A stretch of DNA of 64,000 nucleotides from G963556115 sp963666605 (GCA_965140405.1 OZ223208.1:2542001-2606000), one strand, 5' to 3'. Shown: positions 1 to 8,754, counted from the first letter of the stretch. Numbers and translations are program-made. Notes: generated from the letters alone by a model not told the origin.

Positions 1-660
1 AACAGGGCTAATCTTCTTATCTTTCTCTTCTTTTATCGCTTTTTTTCCATAGAAAGCCTGAACATTGCGGGAAAATTCAGCCCTTGTCAACATCTGAAAT
101 TTCTCAGCTACTTCAACAATTTCAAAGGCTCTTTCTGATTCCTGATAGATTTTCTGTAATTCATTTATTGCTTCAACAACAGCCTCACGCCTTATACGCT
201 TTCCTGCAGCTTTTGCAATCTTTTCAATACCTACCGCTTCGTCAGCCGCAAAGAGAATAGCTTCAACCACCTGTACAAGCGGCATAGCAAAACCTTCATC
301 ACCGCTCAACTCAAAGTCATCGTCTTCCTCATTTACTTCAGCTTCGTCAGCGTCCCCAGACTCACCACTCTCAAGACTTACCGAACTACCAACACCGAGT
401 TCATCATCTTCAGCATCACCTACACTCACAGAAGTATCTTCTCCAGCACCGCTGCCATCACTATCAACAACTTCTTCTCCGGTAGTTTCAGCACTATCCA
501 CATCACCATTATCACTAGCGTCTTCTTCATCAGGAGTAATGAGCTCTTCATCACCACTATTACTCTGAAACCCTCCAGAAGCTTGTGCAATATCATCTGC
601 TCCGTTTATAGCAGCACCGCTCTCTTCATCTTGCGTGATATCGTCTTCAATTTCACTCAT
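1..660 (-). CDS. scpB: ScpB, segregation and condensation protein B (partial, 3' end beyond window)
   Basis: This is the first 220 codons of a gene that starts at the ATG at 660 and runs off the left edge without a stop. From about residue 127 the sequence (LVQVVEAILFAADE, then INELQKIY and FEIVEVAEKFQMLTR) matches the first winged-helix domain of ScpB, the kleisin-binding partner of ScpA in the SMC condensin that organises and segregates chromosomes. The first ~125 residues are an unusual leader made almost entirely of Asp, Glu, Ser, Gly and Ala, with very few basic residues. Ordinary ScpB proteins are ~180-200 aa and lack this leader. A good promoter lies at 727-754. The gene is divergent from ruvB. 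The assignment is firm; the function of the acidic leader is unknown. Confidence 0.85.
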   Translation of the reverse strand, partial: MSEIEDDITQDEESGAAINGADDIAQASGGFQSNSGDEELITPDEEDASDNGDVDSAETTGEEVVDSDGSGAGEDTSVSVGDAEDDELGVGSSVSLESGESGDADEAEVNEEDDDFELSGDEGFAMPLVQVVEAILFAADEAVGIEKIAKAAGKRIRREAVVEAINELQKIYQESERAFEIVEVAEKFQMLTRAEFSRNVQAFYGKKAIKEEKDKKISPV

Positions 661-726
661 AAAATATTCACTTCATACTAGAAATATCAGTAATAACGAC
701 CTAAAAGCCCACTTTAATATTTAGGG

Positions 727-754
727 ATTTTACACTTTTACTTCTCTCTGTCAA
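727..754 (-). promoter_or_regulatory. sigma70-like promoter of scpB
   Basis: On the minus strand there is a perfect TTGACA (749-754), a 16-nt spacer and TAAAAT (727-732), about 67 nt upstream of the scpB ATG. Confidence 0.55.
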
Positions 755-774
755 CTCCAATCGTAAAAGAGAGC

Positions 775-802
775 TTGAAACCGACAAAAATATATGTAAA
801 AT
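775..802 (+). promoter_or_regulatory. candidate promoter of the ruvB operon
   Basis: TTGAAA (775-780), a 16-nt spacer and TAAAAT (797-802) lie about 80 nt before the ruvB start. The region between the divergent scpB and ruvB genes carries both promoters and no gene. Confidence 0.4.
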
Positions 803-885
803 CATTTTAATTTCACATCATATAATATATAATGACTAACAAATAGTTATCATATTAATAAATAGCCCAAGAGCAAGGAAAATTA

Positions 886-1875
886 ATGGAAGCTTTCGAC
901 ACCGGCAAGAAGGATGTAGCCTATGAAAATCAGCTCAGACCAAAGGTCTTTGCAGACTTTCCGGGTCAGAGCCAGATAAAAGAGAACCTTAATATCTACA
1001 TTAGTGCAGCTAGAAAACGCGGCGAACCTTTAGACCACATTCTATTCTCTGGACCTCCTGGACTCGGCAAGACCACACTTGCTGGTATTATTAGCTCTGA
1101 AATGGCGACAGAGATGCGAGTCACCTCAGGACCTGCACTAGAACGTCCTGCAGATCTAGCAGGATTACTTACAGGTCTACAAGAAGGAGAGATACTTTTT
1201 ATTGATGAGATCCACAGACTTTCTGCAGTAGTAGAAGAATATCTCTACTCAGCGATGGAGGACTGGGCTATCGATGTAGTAATGGAGTCAGGATTATACG
1301 CCAAGAGTGTACACCTTAGCATACCCCGCTTCACACTCATAGGTGCAACGACCAGAGCCGGACTACTTACTGCTCCGTTCAGAGCAAGATTCGGTATTCA
1401 AGAACGTTTGGAGTATTACACTCCTGATTGTCTGACCGAAATCCTTCACCGCTCTTCAAGTATTTTAAATATTGGCATCGATGAGGAAGGCGCGACAGAA
1501 ATAGCCCGTAGATGCCGAGGGACACCACGTATTGCCAATAGATTCCTTTCCAGAGTCAGAGATGTAGCTGATGTCAAAGGTGACGGAATAATCAACAAGG
1601 AGTTTGCCTGTATTGGCTTGGCGATGCTAGGGGTAGACGAGAATGGGCTAACAGATATGGACAGAAGATACCTTGAATGCTTGTTCAGACATAACGGTGG
1701 ACCGGTAGGACTAAAGACTATAGCCATGAGCGTAGGCGAAGAAGATGATACCCTTGAGAATGTTTACGAGCCATATTTGATACGAGAAGGCTATGTCAGC
1801 AAGACACCACAAGGGCGAAAATTAGCTCCAAAAGGACAGCTAGCAGCCAGCAATTATGATAAAGAAGGGTTCTAA
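886..1875 (+). CDS. ruvB: Holliday junction branch migration helicase RuvB
   Basis: RuvB is the AAA+ motor of the RuvABC resolvasome. It drives branch migration of Holliday junctions during recombination and repair. The 329-aa product has the family length. It shows Walker A GPPGLGKTT at residues 56-64, Walker B FIDEIH around 106-110, sensor 1 LIGATTRAG, the arginine-finger region TAPFRARFG, and the C-terminal winged helix (GPVGLKTIA ... EPYLIREGY). The ATG at 886 follows an AAGGA ribosome site. It opens a four-gene run (ruvB, methyltransferase, SpoIID, epimerase) with gaps of 0-2 nt. No ruvA or ruvC is in the window. I am confident of this call. Confidence 0.97.
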   Translation: MEAFDTGKKDVAYENQLRPKVFADFPGQSQIKENLNIYISAARKRGEPLDHILFSGPPGLGKTTLAGIISSEMATEMRVTSGPALERPADLAGLLTGLQEGEILFIDEIHRLSAVVEEYLYSAMEDWAIDVVMESGLYAKSVHLSIPRFTLIGATTRAGLLTAPFRARFGIQERLEYYTPDCLTEILHRSSSILNIGIDEEGATEIARRCRGTPRIANRFLSRVRDVADVKGDGIINKEFACIGLAMLGVDENGLTDMDRRYLECLFRHNGGPVGLKTIAMSVGEEDDTLENVYEPYLIREGYVSKTPQGRKLAPKGQLAASNYDKEGF

Positions 1876-1876
1876 T

Positions 1877-2557
1877 ATGGATAGAAAATTTCATGATTTC
1901 AACAAGAAAGCAGCTACTTGGGACGAATCTACAATGCGCTTGAAGCGTAGTGAGGTAATAGCTGAGCATATAAAAGACAAGATTAAGCTTGAAAAGAACG
2001 AGACCTCACTCCTTGATTTTGGGTGTGGCACTGGACAGCTATCATTCTTACTCAGCCACTACGTACGCAGTGTCACAGCTGTAGATGGCTCCAAAGAAAT
2101 GATCTGTATGCTCAAAAATAAAATTACAGAGAATAATATTCTCAATATCGAAGCACTGCAGCTCGATATTGATCATGAGATACATACCCTAAAAAGTAAA
2201 AAGTTTGACCTTATTACCAGTTCAATGGTTCTACACCATTTAGACAGCCCAGCAAGTGCAATAAGAGAGCTAAAGCTCCTACTAAAAGATGATGGAGTTA
2301 TCTGCCTAGTAGACCTTGACAAAGAGGACGGTTCTTTCCACAACAACGATCCATTTATTACACAGCACGGGTTCGATAGAGATGAGATTAAAAAACTACT
2401 CGAAAGCTTGGGTTTCTTCTCAGTCACCTTCCATACCCCTTTCACTATACCCAAAACAGGTGCGGATGGCATCACCAGAGAGTTTCCACTATTCATGGCA
2501 ATTGCAAGTGTAAACCCACCTAGCAAACAAGAGCGTAAAGAAAGAGGAGAGATTTAA
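1877..2557 (+). CDS. class I SAM-dependent methyltransferase
   Basis: This is a Rossmann-fold methyltransferase of the Methyltransf_11/25 type. Motif I is LLDFGCGTGQLSFLL (about residues 45-59), with a later acidic strand end (TAVDGS) and the post-motif SSMVLHHLD. The substrate is not recognisable; small-molecule (UbiE/BioC-like) and tRNA substrates are both possible. An in-frame ATG at 1856 lies inside ruvB. The ATG at 1877, one base after the ruvB stop and preceded by AAGAAGGG, is the better start and gives 226 aa. Translation is probably coupled to ruvB, and the spoIID-like gene follows after 2 nt. Confidence 0.8.
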   Translation: MDRKFHDFNKKAATWDESTMRLKRSEVIAEHIKDKIKLEKNETSLLDFGCGTGQLSFLLSHYVRSVTAVDGSKEMICMLKNKITENNILNIEALQLDIDHEIHTLKSKKFDLITSSMVLHHLDSPASAIRELKLLLKDDGVICLVDLDKEDGSFHNNDPFITQHGFDRDEIKKLLESLGFFSVTFHTPFTIPKTGADGITREFPLFMAIASVNPPSKQERKERGEI

Positions 2558-2559
2558 TA

Positions 2560-3807
2560 ATGATTCTCAAGTATGCTCTACGGGTGCTTATTCTAAGTAT
2601 AGCCTTATTCGTCCTTATTTTTGCAGGTTGCAAAGAGCAACCGAGTAAATCGCAACGCCAACTGGCAATCTACCCAGAAAAGCTTGAAGGTGAATCAAAT
2701 ATCAGAGTACTTGCACTTGAGTCAAAGAGCAGTGTGGATCTTATCGTAAGTGGTGCCTACAAACTCAAGGTAAAAGAGCTTGACGGCAGACTCCAAACTG
2801 GCGGTGGCAGTAACGCAGTTAGCATCAAGGTATCTGCAGTAGCGAACGGAATCAAGCTCGGAGTAAATTCGTATGAAGAAGCTCAAATTTCTCCCATAGG
2901 CAATACCCAACTCAGCATACGTTACGTCGACATAAATGGCAAAACAATAACGAAAAACTTCCCAGGAAGTTTCCACTTCAGCCGATCAAAGTCAGGAGTT
3001 TTACAAGTTGTAGTAAAGCTTCCGATAGAGCGTTACCTCATTGGAGTACTTCCTAGTGAGATGCCACTATCATTCCCACCAGAAGCATTAAAAGCCCAAG
3101 CACTTGCAGCAAGAACTTATGCCTTGTATCAAGTAAAAGCACGAACCAAGCAGCCATACGATGTATATGCAGACGTCAGGAGTCAGATGTGGGTACCATC
3201 AAAAGAAGCTGACCCACGCTCACGCATGGCGGTGAATTCTACCACAGGTCTTATTGTTACAGACAACTTTAGGTTATTCCCAACTTACTTCCATAGTGAT
3301 TGTGGCGGTGCTACAGCAAAGGCAAAATACATCTTTTCTGATAGCGATATAACTCCCCTCTCAGGGAAAGAATGCCCACATGGTCCTGAGAGTTTAAAGT
3401 GGCGCTTTACCATTAGCAAGCCAACTCTCTCAACAAGACTAAGTAAGGGAGGAGTTAGTAATGGTCGTATTATACGTATAGAAATTTTAGATGAAAACAA
3501 GAGACAATTACAAACAATTGGACGCGTATACTATGTCAGACTCTTCATGGATAACGGCGTTGTCCAGACAATTCCCGCAAATAAATTCCGTATAGCTCTA
3601 GGAGCAGGAAAGAACGAACTAGCCAGCACATTCTTCAATGTTTCAACTGATAGCACCGGTCAAAATCTAACATTCGAAGGTCGAGGATTTGGTCACGGTG
3701 TTGGTATGTGCCAGTACGGTGCAATGTATTTAGCTAAAGAAGGCGAGAGCTTTGATGAAATAATCAAGTTCTACTACCCAGGATCAACAATAGTAAAGGT
3801 TTGGTAA
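2560..3807 (+). CDS. SpoIID/LytB-domain lipoprotein, probable murein lytic transglycosylase
   Basis: The 415-aa product begins with a lipoprotein signal peptide (hydrophobic residues 6-22, lipobox FAGC with Cys24), so it is expected to be anchored to a membrane outside the cytoplasm. The SpoIID family signatures are ERYLIGVLPSEMP, PEALKAQALAARTYAL and, near the end, GRGFGHGVGMCQYGAMYLA followed by FYYPGSTI. In Bacillus, SpoIID cleaves denuded glycan strands during engulfment; in non-sporulating diderms SpoIID-like enzymes act in wall remodelling. The next gene, an enolase-superfamily protein resembling dipeptide epimerases, abuts directly, which hints at murein turnover. The family is certain; the exact activity is inferred. 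Confidence 0.88.
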   Translation: MILKYALRVLILSIALFVLIFAGCKEQPSKSQRQLAIYPEKLEGESNIRVLALESKSSVDLIVSGAYKLKVKELDGRLQTGGGSNAVSIKVSAVANGIKLGVNSYEEAQISPIGNTQLSIRYVDINGKTITKNFPGSFHFSRSKSGVLQVVVKLPIERYLIGVLPSEMPLSFPPEALKAQALAARTYALYQVKARTKQPYDVYADVRSQMWVPSKEADPRSRMAVNSTTGLIVTDNFRLFPTYFHSDCGGATAKAKYIFSDSDITPLSGKECPHGPESLKWRFTISKPTLSTRLSKGGVSNGRIIRIEILDENKRQLQTIGRVYYVRLFMDNGVVQTIPANKFRIALGAGKNELASTFFNVSTDSTGQNLTFEGRGFGHGVGMCQYGAMYLAKEGESFDEIIKFYYPGSTIVKVW

Positions 3808-4995
3808 ATGCGTATTATTCAGATAAATTTGTACCAAGTATCTATCCCCTTCCGATTTTCTTTCACCCATGCAAATGCTCAAAGGAAACAAGCGGATAAT
3901 ATAATTATTGAAGTTAGGACTGAAAAGGGAGCTGTAGGATATGGTGAAGCTATTGCCCGTGAGTACCTTACAGGTGAGACGCTTGACAGTATCTGGACAG
4001 ACATTACAGAGTTCTGGATGCCGAAGATCATGGATATTGAGTTTTCCTTCAGTAAACCAATCCATGAACAACTACTTCCACTCTATAAAGAAGCGAGTAA
4101 ACTCCGCAAACTAGCCTCATACGGAGCACTAGATATTGCCATTCATGATGCAGCGGCATTGACTAGAGGACTCAGAATACCAGAACTCCTAGGGTTCCCT
4201 CAAGCTACACCTAGACTAACAGCACCACTAGGCGGGAGTACTGAAAAATCTATTAAAAAGAAAGCAATACTCTTCAAGTTTTTGATGTTCAAGGATTTCA
4301 AAGTAAAGACAGGACTTGGTAATGATCTAGAAAAAGTATCCATAGCCCGAAAGATTATTGGGAAGAAGGCCTCGCTGAGAGTAGACACCAATCAAGGCTG
4401 GTCATTTGAGGAAGCGGTACGAATTATTCCTGAACTTCAGAATCTCGGTGTTGATATATTTGAAGAACCTGTCAAAAGCGTAGAAGAGATGGCAATTCTA
4501 AATAAGACTCTAAGCGTTGACATTATGGCAGATGAATCACTCTGTTCTTATGAAGATGCAGAGCGCCTTGTAGAACTTGGAGCAGCAAGTGTATGGAACG
4601 TTAGACTTGGTAAGAACGGAGGATTCACAGGTGTAATTGAACTTATCAAACTTGCTGAGAAGAATAATATAAAACTCCACTTGGGTGTATTGGTAGGCGA
4701 GACAGCAGCTCTTTCAGAAGCATCCCTTGCAATCTCAGGAATCACAGACTTTATCCATGTAGAGTATGGCTTCTCAAAGATACTACTCAAGAAAGAGCCA
4801 TTCTTCAATGGCACAGGCGGCTATTTTGGCAAGGCAAAGGTATCCCCAAAAAAAGCAGGCCTAGGCCTAGCATTTTACAAAAAATCTCTAAAGAAATATA
4901 TTAGACGTGAAGCCTCACTAAATAACGGGGTTTACACAGAGCCAAAACCTGTTCAAAGGAGCATCCTTACTGATATGTCAATATTTCGGAGATAG
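3808..4995 (+). CDS. enolase-superfamily enzyme resembling L-Ala-D/L-Glu epimerase (muconate lactonizing subgroup)
   Basis: The 395-aa protein starts immediately after the spoIID-like stop. It has the two-domain muconate cycloisomerase/dipeptide epimerase fold: an N-terminal capping domain (~1-125), then a barrel with Lys165-x-Lys167 (KVKTG), metal ligands Asp193 (DTNQG), Glu219/220 (FEEP) and Asp242 (ADES). In characterised L-Ala-D/L-Glu epimerases a second catalytic Lys lies 24 residues after the last metal-ligand Asp. Here that position is Arg266 (NVRLGKNGG). The superfamily call is firm, but the substrate and whether it is a true 1,1-proton-transfer epimerase are uncertain. Context (SpoIID lipoprotein) suggests muropeptide-derived dipeptides. 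The last 29 bases overlap the convergent miaA. Confidence 0.75.
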   Translation: MRIIQINLYQVSIPFRFSFTHANAQRKQADNIIIEVRTEKGAVGYGEAIAREYLTGETLDSIWTDITEFWMPKIMDIEFSFSKPIHEQLLPLYKEASKLRKLASYGALDIAIHDAAALTRGLRIPELLGFPQATPRLTAPLGGSTEKSIKKKAILFKFLMFKDFKVKTGLGNDLEKVSIARKIIGKKASLRVDTNQGWSFEEAVRIIPELQNLGVDIFEEPVKSVEEMAILNKTLSVDIMADESLCSYEDAERLVELGAASVWNVRLGKNGGFTGVIELIKLAEKNNIKLHLGVLVGETAALSEASLAISGITDFIHVEYGFSKILLKKEPFFNGTGGYFGKAKVSPKKAGLGLAFYKKSLKKYIRREASLNNGVYTEPKPVQRSILTDMSIFRR

Positions 4996-5929
4996 AAGTG
5001 ACTATAGAGTCTTTACTCATATCCTCAGTAAGAGCGATTCTTTGGCACGGAAATTTTCTAAACCATGTGCACTGACTCTTGGCTAGATGCCTTGAATTCA
5101 TCTTCAAGGTATCTACCGCAGTTTCAAGATCCTCCTCACCAGCAAAGAATGGGAAGAATTCTTTATACCCTACTGCTTGTAACGGTGTACTGGCAAAGTG
5201 CTCACGGTTATTGTAGACATATTCAGCCTCTTTTAAAAGGCCTTTTTCTAGCATCATATCGACCCTATTCTCGATACGTTTATAAAGCACCGGACGCTCC
5301 CAGTCAAGCATTACCATTCTAAACTTATAACGTAACTCTCCCTGAAAATATCCTTCATCAGAATGAAAACCACTCCATTGATTCCGATTCGCACTGACCG
5401 GTTCTCCTGTAAGTGTAATAACTTCTAGAGCTCTTACTACCCTTCTTAGATCATTGGGATGATATTTCTGAGCTGATACTGGGTCAAGTTTTACTAAACG
5501 TTCATGAAGAGCTTCATTCCCATTATTTTTAGCATACTCTTCAAGTTCCTCACGTAGAGCCAGATCCTTTGGAGGAGATTCAAATATACCTTCAAGAATA
5601 CCTTTATAGTATAGCGCAGTTCCACCTGAAAGCAGAGGCTTCTTACCCCGAGAAATTATATCAGTAATAGCTGAATCAGCTGCCTGAACATATTCGCCAA
5701 CAGAGAACTCAGAGAATGTAGGTTCTATCATATCCAGACAATGATGCGGTACTTCTTGTTGCATCTGAGAAGTAGCCTTGGCTGTTCCAATATCCAGAGT
5801 CTTATAAATCTTCATCGAATCTACAGATATTATTTCTCCCCCAATCTGAGGGGCAATAGTAAAAGCAACCGACTCTTTCCCAGAAGCAGTCGGCCCAAGT
5901 ATAATATAAATTTCATCTTTACTATTCAT
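4967..5929 (-). CDS. miaA: tRNA dimethylallyltransferase MiaA
   Basis: MiaA transfers a dimethylallyl group to N6 of A37 in tRNAs reading UNN codons. The MiaB methylthiotransferase, encoded at 8992-10314, acts on its product. The 320-aa protein has the P-loop GPTASGKES at residues 12-20, the ISVDS strand, LSGGTALYYKGIL, the PNDLRRVVRALEV segment, QAVGYKEF, and the C-terminal HLAKSQCTWFRKF that matches the family motif around R-xx-AK-xQ-x-TWFR. The usual P-loop SGKS/T is SGKE here, a mild deviation. Its ATG overlaps the ribE stop by one base, so it is the second gene of a ribE-miaA unit. Confidence 0.95.
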   Translation of the reverse strand: MNSKDEIYIILGPTASGKESVAFTIAPQIGGEIISVDSMKIYKTLDIGTAKATSQMQQEVPHHCLDMIEPTFSEFSVGEYVQAADSAITDIISRGKKPLLSGGTALYYKGILEGIFESPPKDLALREELEEYAKNNGNEALHERLVKLDPVSAQKYHPNDLRRVVRALEVITLTGEPVSANRNQWSGFHSDEGYFQGELRYKFRMVMLDWERPVLYKRIENRVDMMLEKGLLKEAEYVYNNREHFASTPLQAVGYKEFFPFFAGEEDLETAVDTLKMNSRHLAKSQCTWFRKFPCQRIALTEDMSKDSIVTSISEILTYQ

Positions 5930-6588
5930 TAAATAAACCCATTCTCCGCCAAAAAGTCATTATCAAGTTTCTTACTTTCAGTTATATTGCTACTGAAACC
6001 ACAACTCAACTGCCTAGAGATATACCTTGCCAACACATCTACTTCAAGATTTACCTCATCACCTACCCCTAAGTATTTCATTCTTGTAGAAGCAATGGTG
6101 AGAGGAATAAGACTAACAGAAAAAGTATCCTCAAATACGGCAGCAATGGTTAGTGACGTGCCATCAATAGTAATTGACCCCTTCTCTGCAAACATCTGCT
6201 TGAGATTTCCAGGCATTGTAAAATACCATATTTCAGAGCTGCCAGCCCTAGTTATTTCAGAAACTCTACTTACCGCGTCCACATGACCAAGCACAAAGTG
6301 CCCATCAAGACTATCACCAACCCGTAACGAAGGCTCGAGGTTTAATATACTTCCCTTTGTAAGCCTACCTAGAGTTGAGCGCTTTACCGTCTCCTCCACT
6401 GCACAAAAAGTAGCAATAGACCCTTTAACCGCTGTAACAGTCTGACAAACACCATTTAATGCTATGGACGCACCAATTTCTGGCGTAAATCCCAAACCTT
6501 TAATATCTACTGAGAGCTCCCTTGCGCCACCAGCTAATGGGGTAGAGGCGATAAGGGTTCCTAAAGAGTGAACAAGTCCAGTGAACAT
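5929..6588 (-). CDS. ribE: riboflavin synthase, alpha chain
   Basis: The enzyme dismutates two 6,7-dimethyl-8-ribityllumazines into riboflavin. The 219-aa product has the expected internally duplicated lumazine-binding repeats: MFTGLVHSLGTL, NGVCQTVTAV and GHVDAVSRV in the first part, then KGSITIDGTSLTIAAV and the LTIAST segment in the second. No other rib gene is nearby. I looked for an FMN riboswitch in the ~200 nt upstream and saw none. It leads the ribE-miaA pair. Confidence 0.95.
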   Translation of the reverse strand: MFTGLVHSLGTLIASTPLAGGARELSVDIKGLGFTPEIGASIALNGVCQTVTAVKGSIATFCAVEETVKRSTLGRLTKGSILNLEPSLRVGDSLDGHFVLGHVDAVSRVSEITRAGSSEIWYFTMPGNLKQMFAEKGSITIDGTSLTIAAVFEDTFSVSLIPLTIASTRMKYLGVGDEVNLEVDVLARYISRQLSCGFSSNITESKKLDNDFLAENGFI

Positions 6589-6799
6589 TATTGAATCCTC
6601 TTGCTTTTTGATGAAAAATCTATTATTCTATATAACAATAGTTGCTAATAATCAAGTATATATAAGAATGATATTTATTTCCCATTAATTTTCAATAGCT
6701 TATAGGCAACACATATTTTATAGCCTTCTATATCGCTTGATTTTTTTAGTACTCTACACTAATATTTGTTTTCAAATAACCAATAAGGTCTTTAAATAT

Positions 6800-7855
6800 A
6801 TGGATATAAACGGTATTGCAAAGAGGCGTGGTGCGTGGCTCGACGTAGAAGACAATGATATTAATGGTATTATCATTTCCAACAGAGTCAGACTAGCAAG
6901 AAACATAAATCGCTTTAATTTTATTCCAAAATTGGACAGATTTGGCAGAAAAAGTGTTATCGATGCAATACAGACAGCAATACAGACTGTTGAAGGGTGC
7001 AAGGGGCTTGAATTCATTGATACAACAAGACTTGACGACCTCCATTGCCAGTTATTCGTAGAAAGACACCTCGCAAGCCATGAGTTGATGGATATGAGAG
7101 ATACCTGCGGTGTAGCCCTTGACGAAGCAGAGAATATTTCAATAATGATAAATGAGGAAGATCACCTCAGGCTACAGTCACTCAGTGGTGGATTTGGTCT
7201 ACGTGAAACCTACGACAGACTTGACAAGCTTGATACCGCCTTTGCTTCAGTATTAAAGTATGCTTATAACGAAGATTTCGGCTACCTCACTTCATGTCCG
7301 ACAAATGCAGGTACTGGTATGAGAGTATCGGTAATGATCCACCTCCCTGCCCTTGTAATGACCGGTCATATTGAAAAAGCTTTTAGAGCAATCCAAGACC
7401 TTCGTCTTGCTATTCGAGGTTTTTACGGAGAAGGTACAGAGGCACTAAGTGATATCTATCAAATATCAAACCAGATAACACTCGGACGTTCTGAGATCGA
7501 AATTCTCAATGATCTAATTGCTGTTATAGAGGAACTTGCTGGCTATGAAAATAAGGCTAGAGCAAAGCTACTCCAAGATGACAGAGTAAGGTTAGAGGAC
7601 AGGATTGAGCGTTCATTTGCTATACTCCAGAGTGCGAGGATTCTCCCAAGTACCGAAGCTATGGATCATTTATCTAGCCTCAGACTCGGTATAAATCTCG
7701 GGATAATAGAAAATTTAAACCTTGAAAAGCTCAACGATATCTTCCTCTTCTCCCAAGAAGCACACCTACAGTGTAGACATGGAGTAGAGTACCTACCAGA
7801 TGAGCTTGACATTATAAGAGCAGACTACATAAGAGAGCAGCTCGAAGACATCTAA
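6800..7855 (+). CDS. mcsB: protein arginine kinase McsB (ATP:guanido phosphotransferase)
   Basis: McsB phosphorylates arginines in proteins. In Bacillus this regulates CtsR and tags proteins for ClpCP. The match extends over the full length: SNRVRLARN (27-35), NEEDHLRLQ, YLTSCPTNAGTG with the catalytic-site Cys166, MIHLPALV, IRGFYGEGTEALSDIYQISN, and a long C-terminal half including LRLGINLGII and IRADYIREQL. Those C-terminal parts are typical of McsB rather than metazoan arginine kinase, which does not share this tail. An in-frame ATG at 6737 would add 21 residues with no family match; the start at 6800 follows AAGG and gives 351 aa. No mcsA, ctsR or clpC is adjacent. A strong terminator follows at 7872. 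Confidence 0.93.
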   Translation: MDINGIAKRRGAWLDVEDNDINGIIISNRVRLARNINRFNFIPKLDRFGRKSVIDAIQTAIQTVEGCKGLEFIDTTRLDDLHCQLFVERHLASHELMDMRDTCGVALDEAENISIMINEEDHLRLQSLSGGFGLRETYDRLDKLDTAFASVLKYAYNEDFGYLTSCPTNAGTGMRVSVMIHLPALVMTGHIEKAFRAIQDLRLAIRGFYGEGTEALSDIYQISNQITLGRSEIEILNDLIAVIEELAGYENKARAKLLQDDRVRLEDRIERSFAILQSARILPSTEAMDHLSSLRLGINLGIIENLNLEKLNDIFLFSQEAHLQCRHGVEYLPDELDIIRADYIREQLEDI

Positions 7856-7871
7856 AGTAATTCTTTATATC

Positions 7872-7906
7872 AATATATCCCTCTACACGCTGTAGAGGGA
7901 TATATT
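7872..7906. terminator. bidirectional terminator hairpin
   Basis: A perfect 16-bp stem (7872-7887 with 7891-7906) and a CGC loop lie between the convergent mcsB and methyltransferase genes. T and A runs flank it on both sides. Confidence 0.85.
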
Positions 7907-7914
7907 AATTCATA

Positions 7915-8754
7915 CTACTGCTTTATAGCAACGACGGCAATCTCCAAGGACTCATCAAAGTACTCCTTACCAGCAACATTACTATAAAACTCTAAAATCT
8001 TAAAACCAGCCTCCTCAAACTCACTTCTAATAGACTCTATAGAGAAGTACTGCAACCAGTTATACACTACCTTTGTTCTATTCTCTTCAAAAATAGTATA
8101 CTTATCGAGTGCCACTTTTTCTTTATCATACTTGAAGGTATTCACGAAAGCATAATAATCCTCTTTTGACCAGAATCCAAAGAGTTGATTATGTTCATAT
8201 AAGGCCTTCTCTTCCACCTGTTCAAAACTCTTCAAAGAATAAACATCGAGGAGCACGGCACCATTTTGCTCTAACGAATCGCGGAATATCCCTAGAATCT
8301 TCTGTCTCTGAACAGGACTAAGAGCAGCATAGTCACACATTATCATTATTATTAGATCGTATAGCGATGTGGACTTGAAATCCAAGTAATTCATGCACCT
8401 ATAATCTATCGATAAACCTTCATCATTAGCAACAGTTCTCGCATAAGCCAACGATCGCTCCGAAAAATCAATCCCGGTTACTTTGGATCCACTTTTTGCT
8501 AGAGCCGTAGTATAATGTCCTACCGCACAACCAAAGTCACATACAGAGCTATTATCAGCGAGTGAAAACCTTGAGATCATCCACTCTACCGACTTCTTTA
8601 TAAACCCTTCATTTCTTGATGCGGCTTCAATACTATTATTAAGATGGTATTGTAACATCATCTCAGATGTGTGCGGATCAGTCCAGAGATCCTCAGCGGT
8701 ATAAAACTCAAAAGGCTCAGGTTTCTTGTTAATTTCTTGTATTTTAGTATACAA
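7915..8754 (-). CDS. class I SAM-dependent methyltransferase (TTG start)
   Basis: The protein has motif I SVCDFGCAVGHYTTAL (around residues 70-85), then VTGIDFSERSL, and a middle region IIMIMCDYAAL typical of Methyltransf_25-type enzymes. The substrate is not recognised. The open frame extends upstream to another TTG at 8805 with no ribosome site. The TTG at 8754 has GGAG seven bases before it and starts a credible hydrophilic N terminus (MYTKIQEINKKPEP), giving 279 aa. A 14-codon ORF with a near-perfect Shine-Dalgarno lies just upstream at 8832-8876 and may control this gene. The family is confident; the start is likely; the role is unknown. Confidence 0.8.
   Translation of the reverse strand: MYTKIQEINKKPEPFEFYTAEDLWTDPHTSEMMLQYHLNNSIEAASRNEGFIKKSVEWMISRFSLADNSSVCDFGCAVGHYTTALAKSGSKVTGIDFSERSLAYARTVANDEGLSIDYRCMNYLDFKSTSLYDLIIMIMCDYAALSPVQRQKILGIFRDSLEQNGAVLLDVYSLKSFEQVEEKALYEHNQLFGFWSKEDYYAFVNTFKYDKEKVALDKYTIFEENRTKVVYNWLQYFSIESIRSEFEEAGFKILEFYSNVAGKEYFDESLEIAVVAIKQ

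Noticed and set aside
1856..1876. Upstream in-frame ATG for the methyltransferase
   Set aside because: It lies within the ruvB coding end; the ATG at 1877 has the better ribosome site.
6737..6799. N-terminal 21-residue hydrophobic extension of McsB, possible membrane anchor
   Set aside because: McsB proteins lack it, and the ATG at 6800 starts at the expected family position with AAGG upstream.
6589..6799. FMN riboswitch before ribE
   Set aside because: No conserved RFN-type paired segments are visible; the region is AT-rich and holds only promoters at most.
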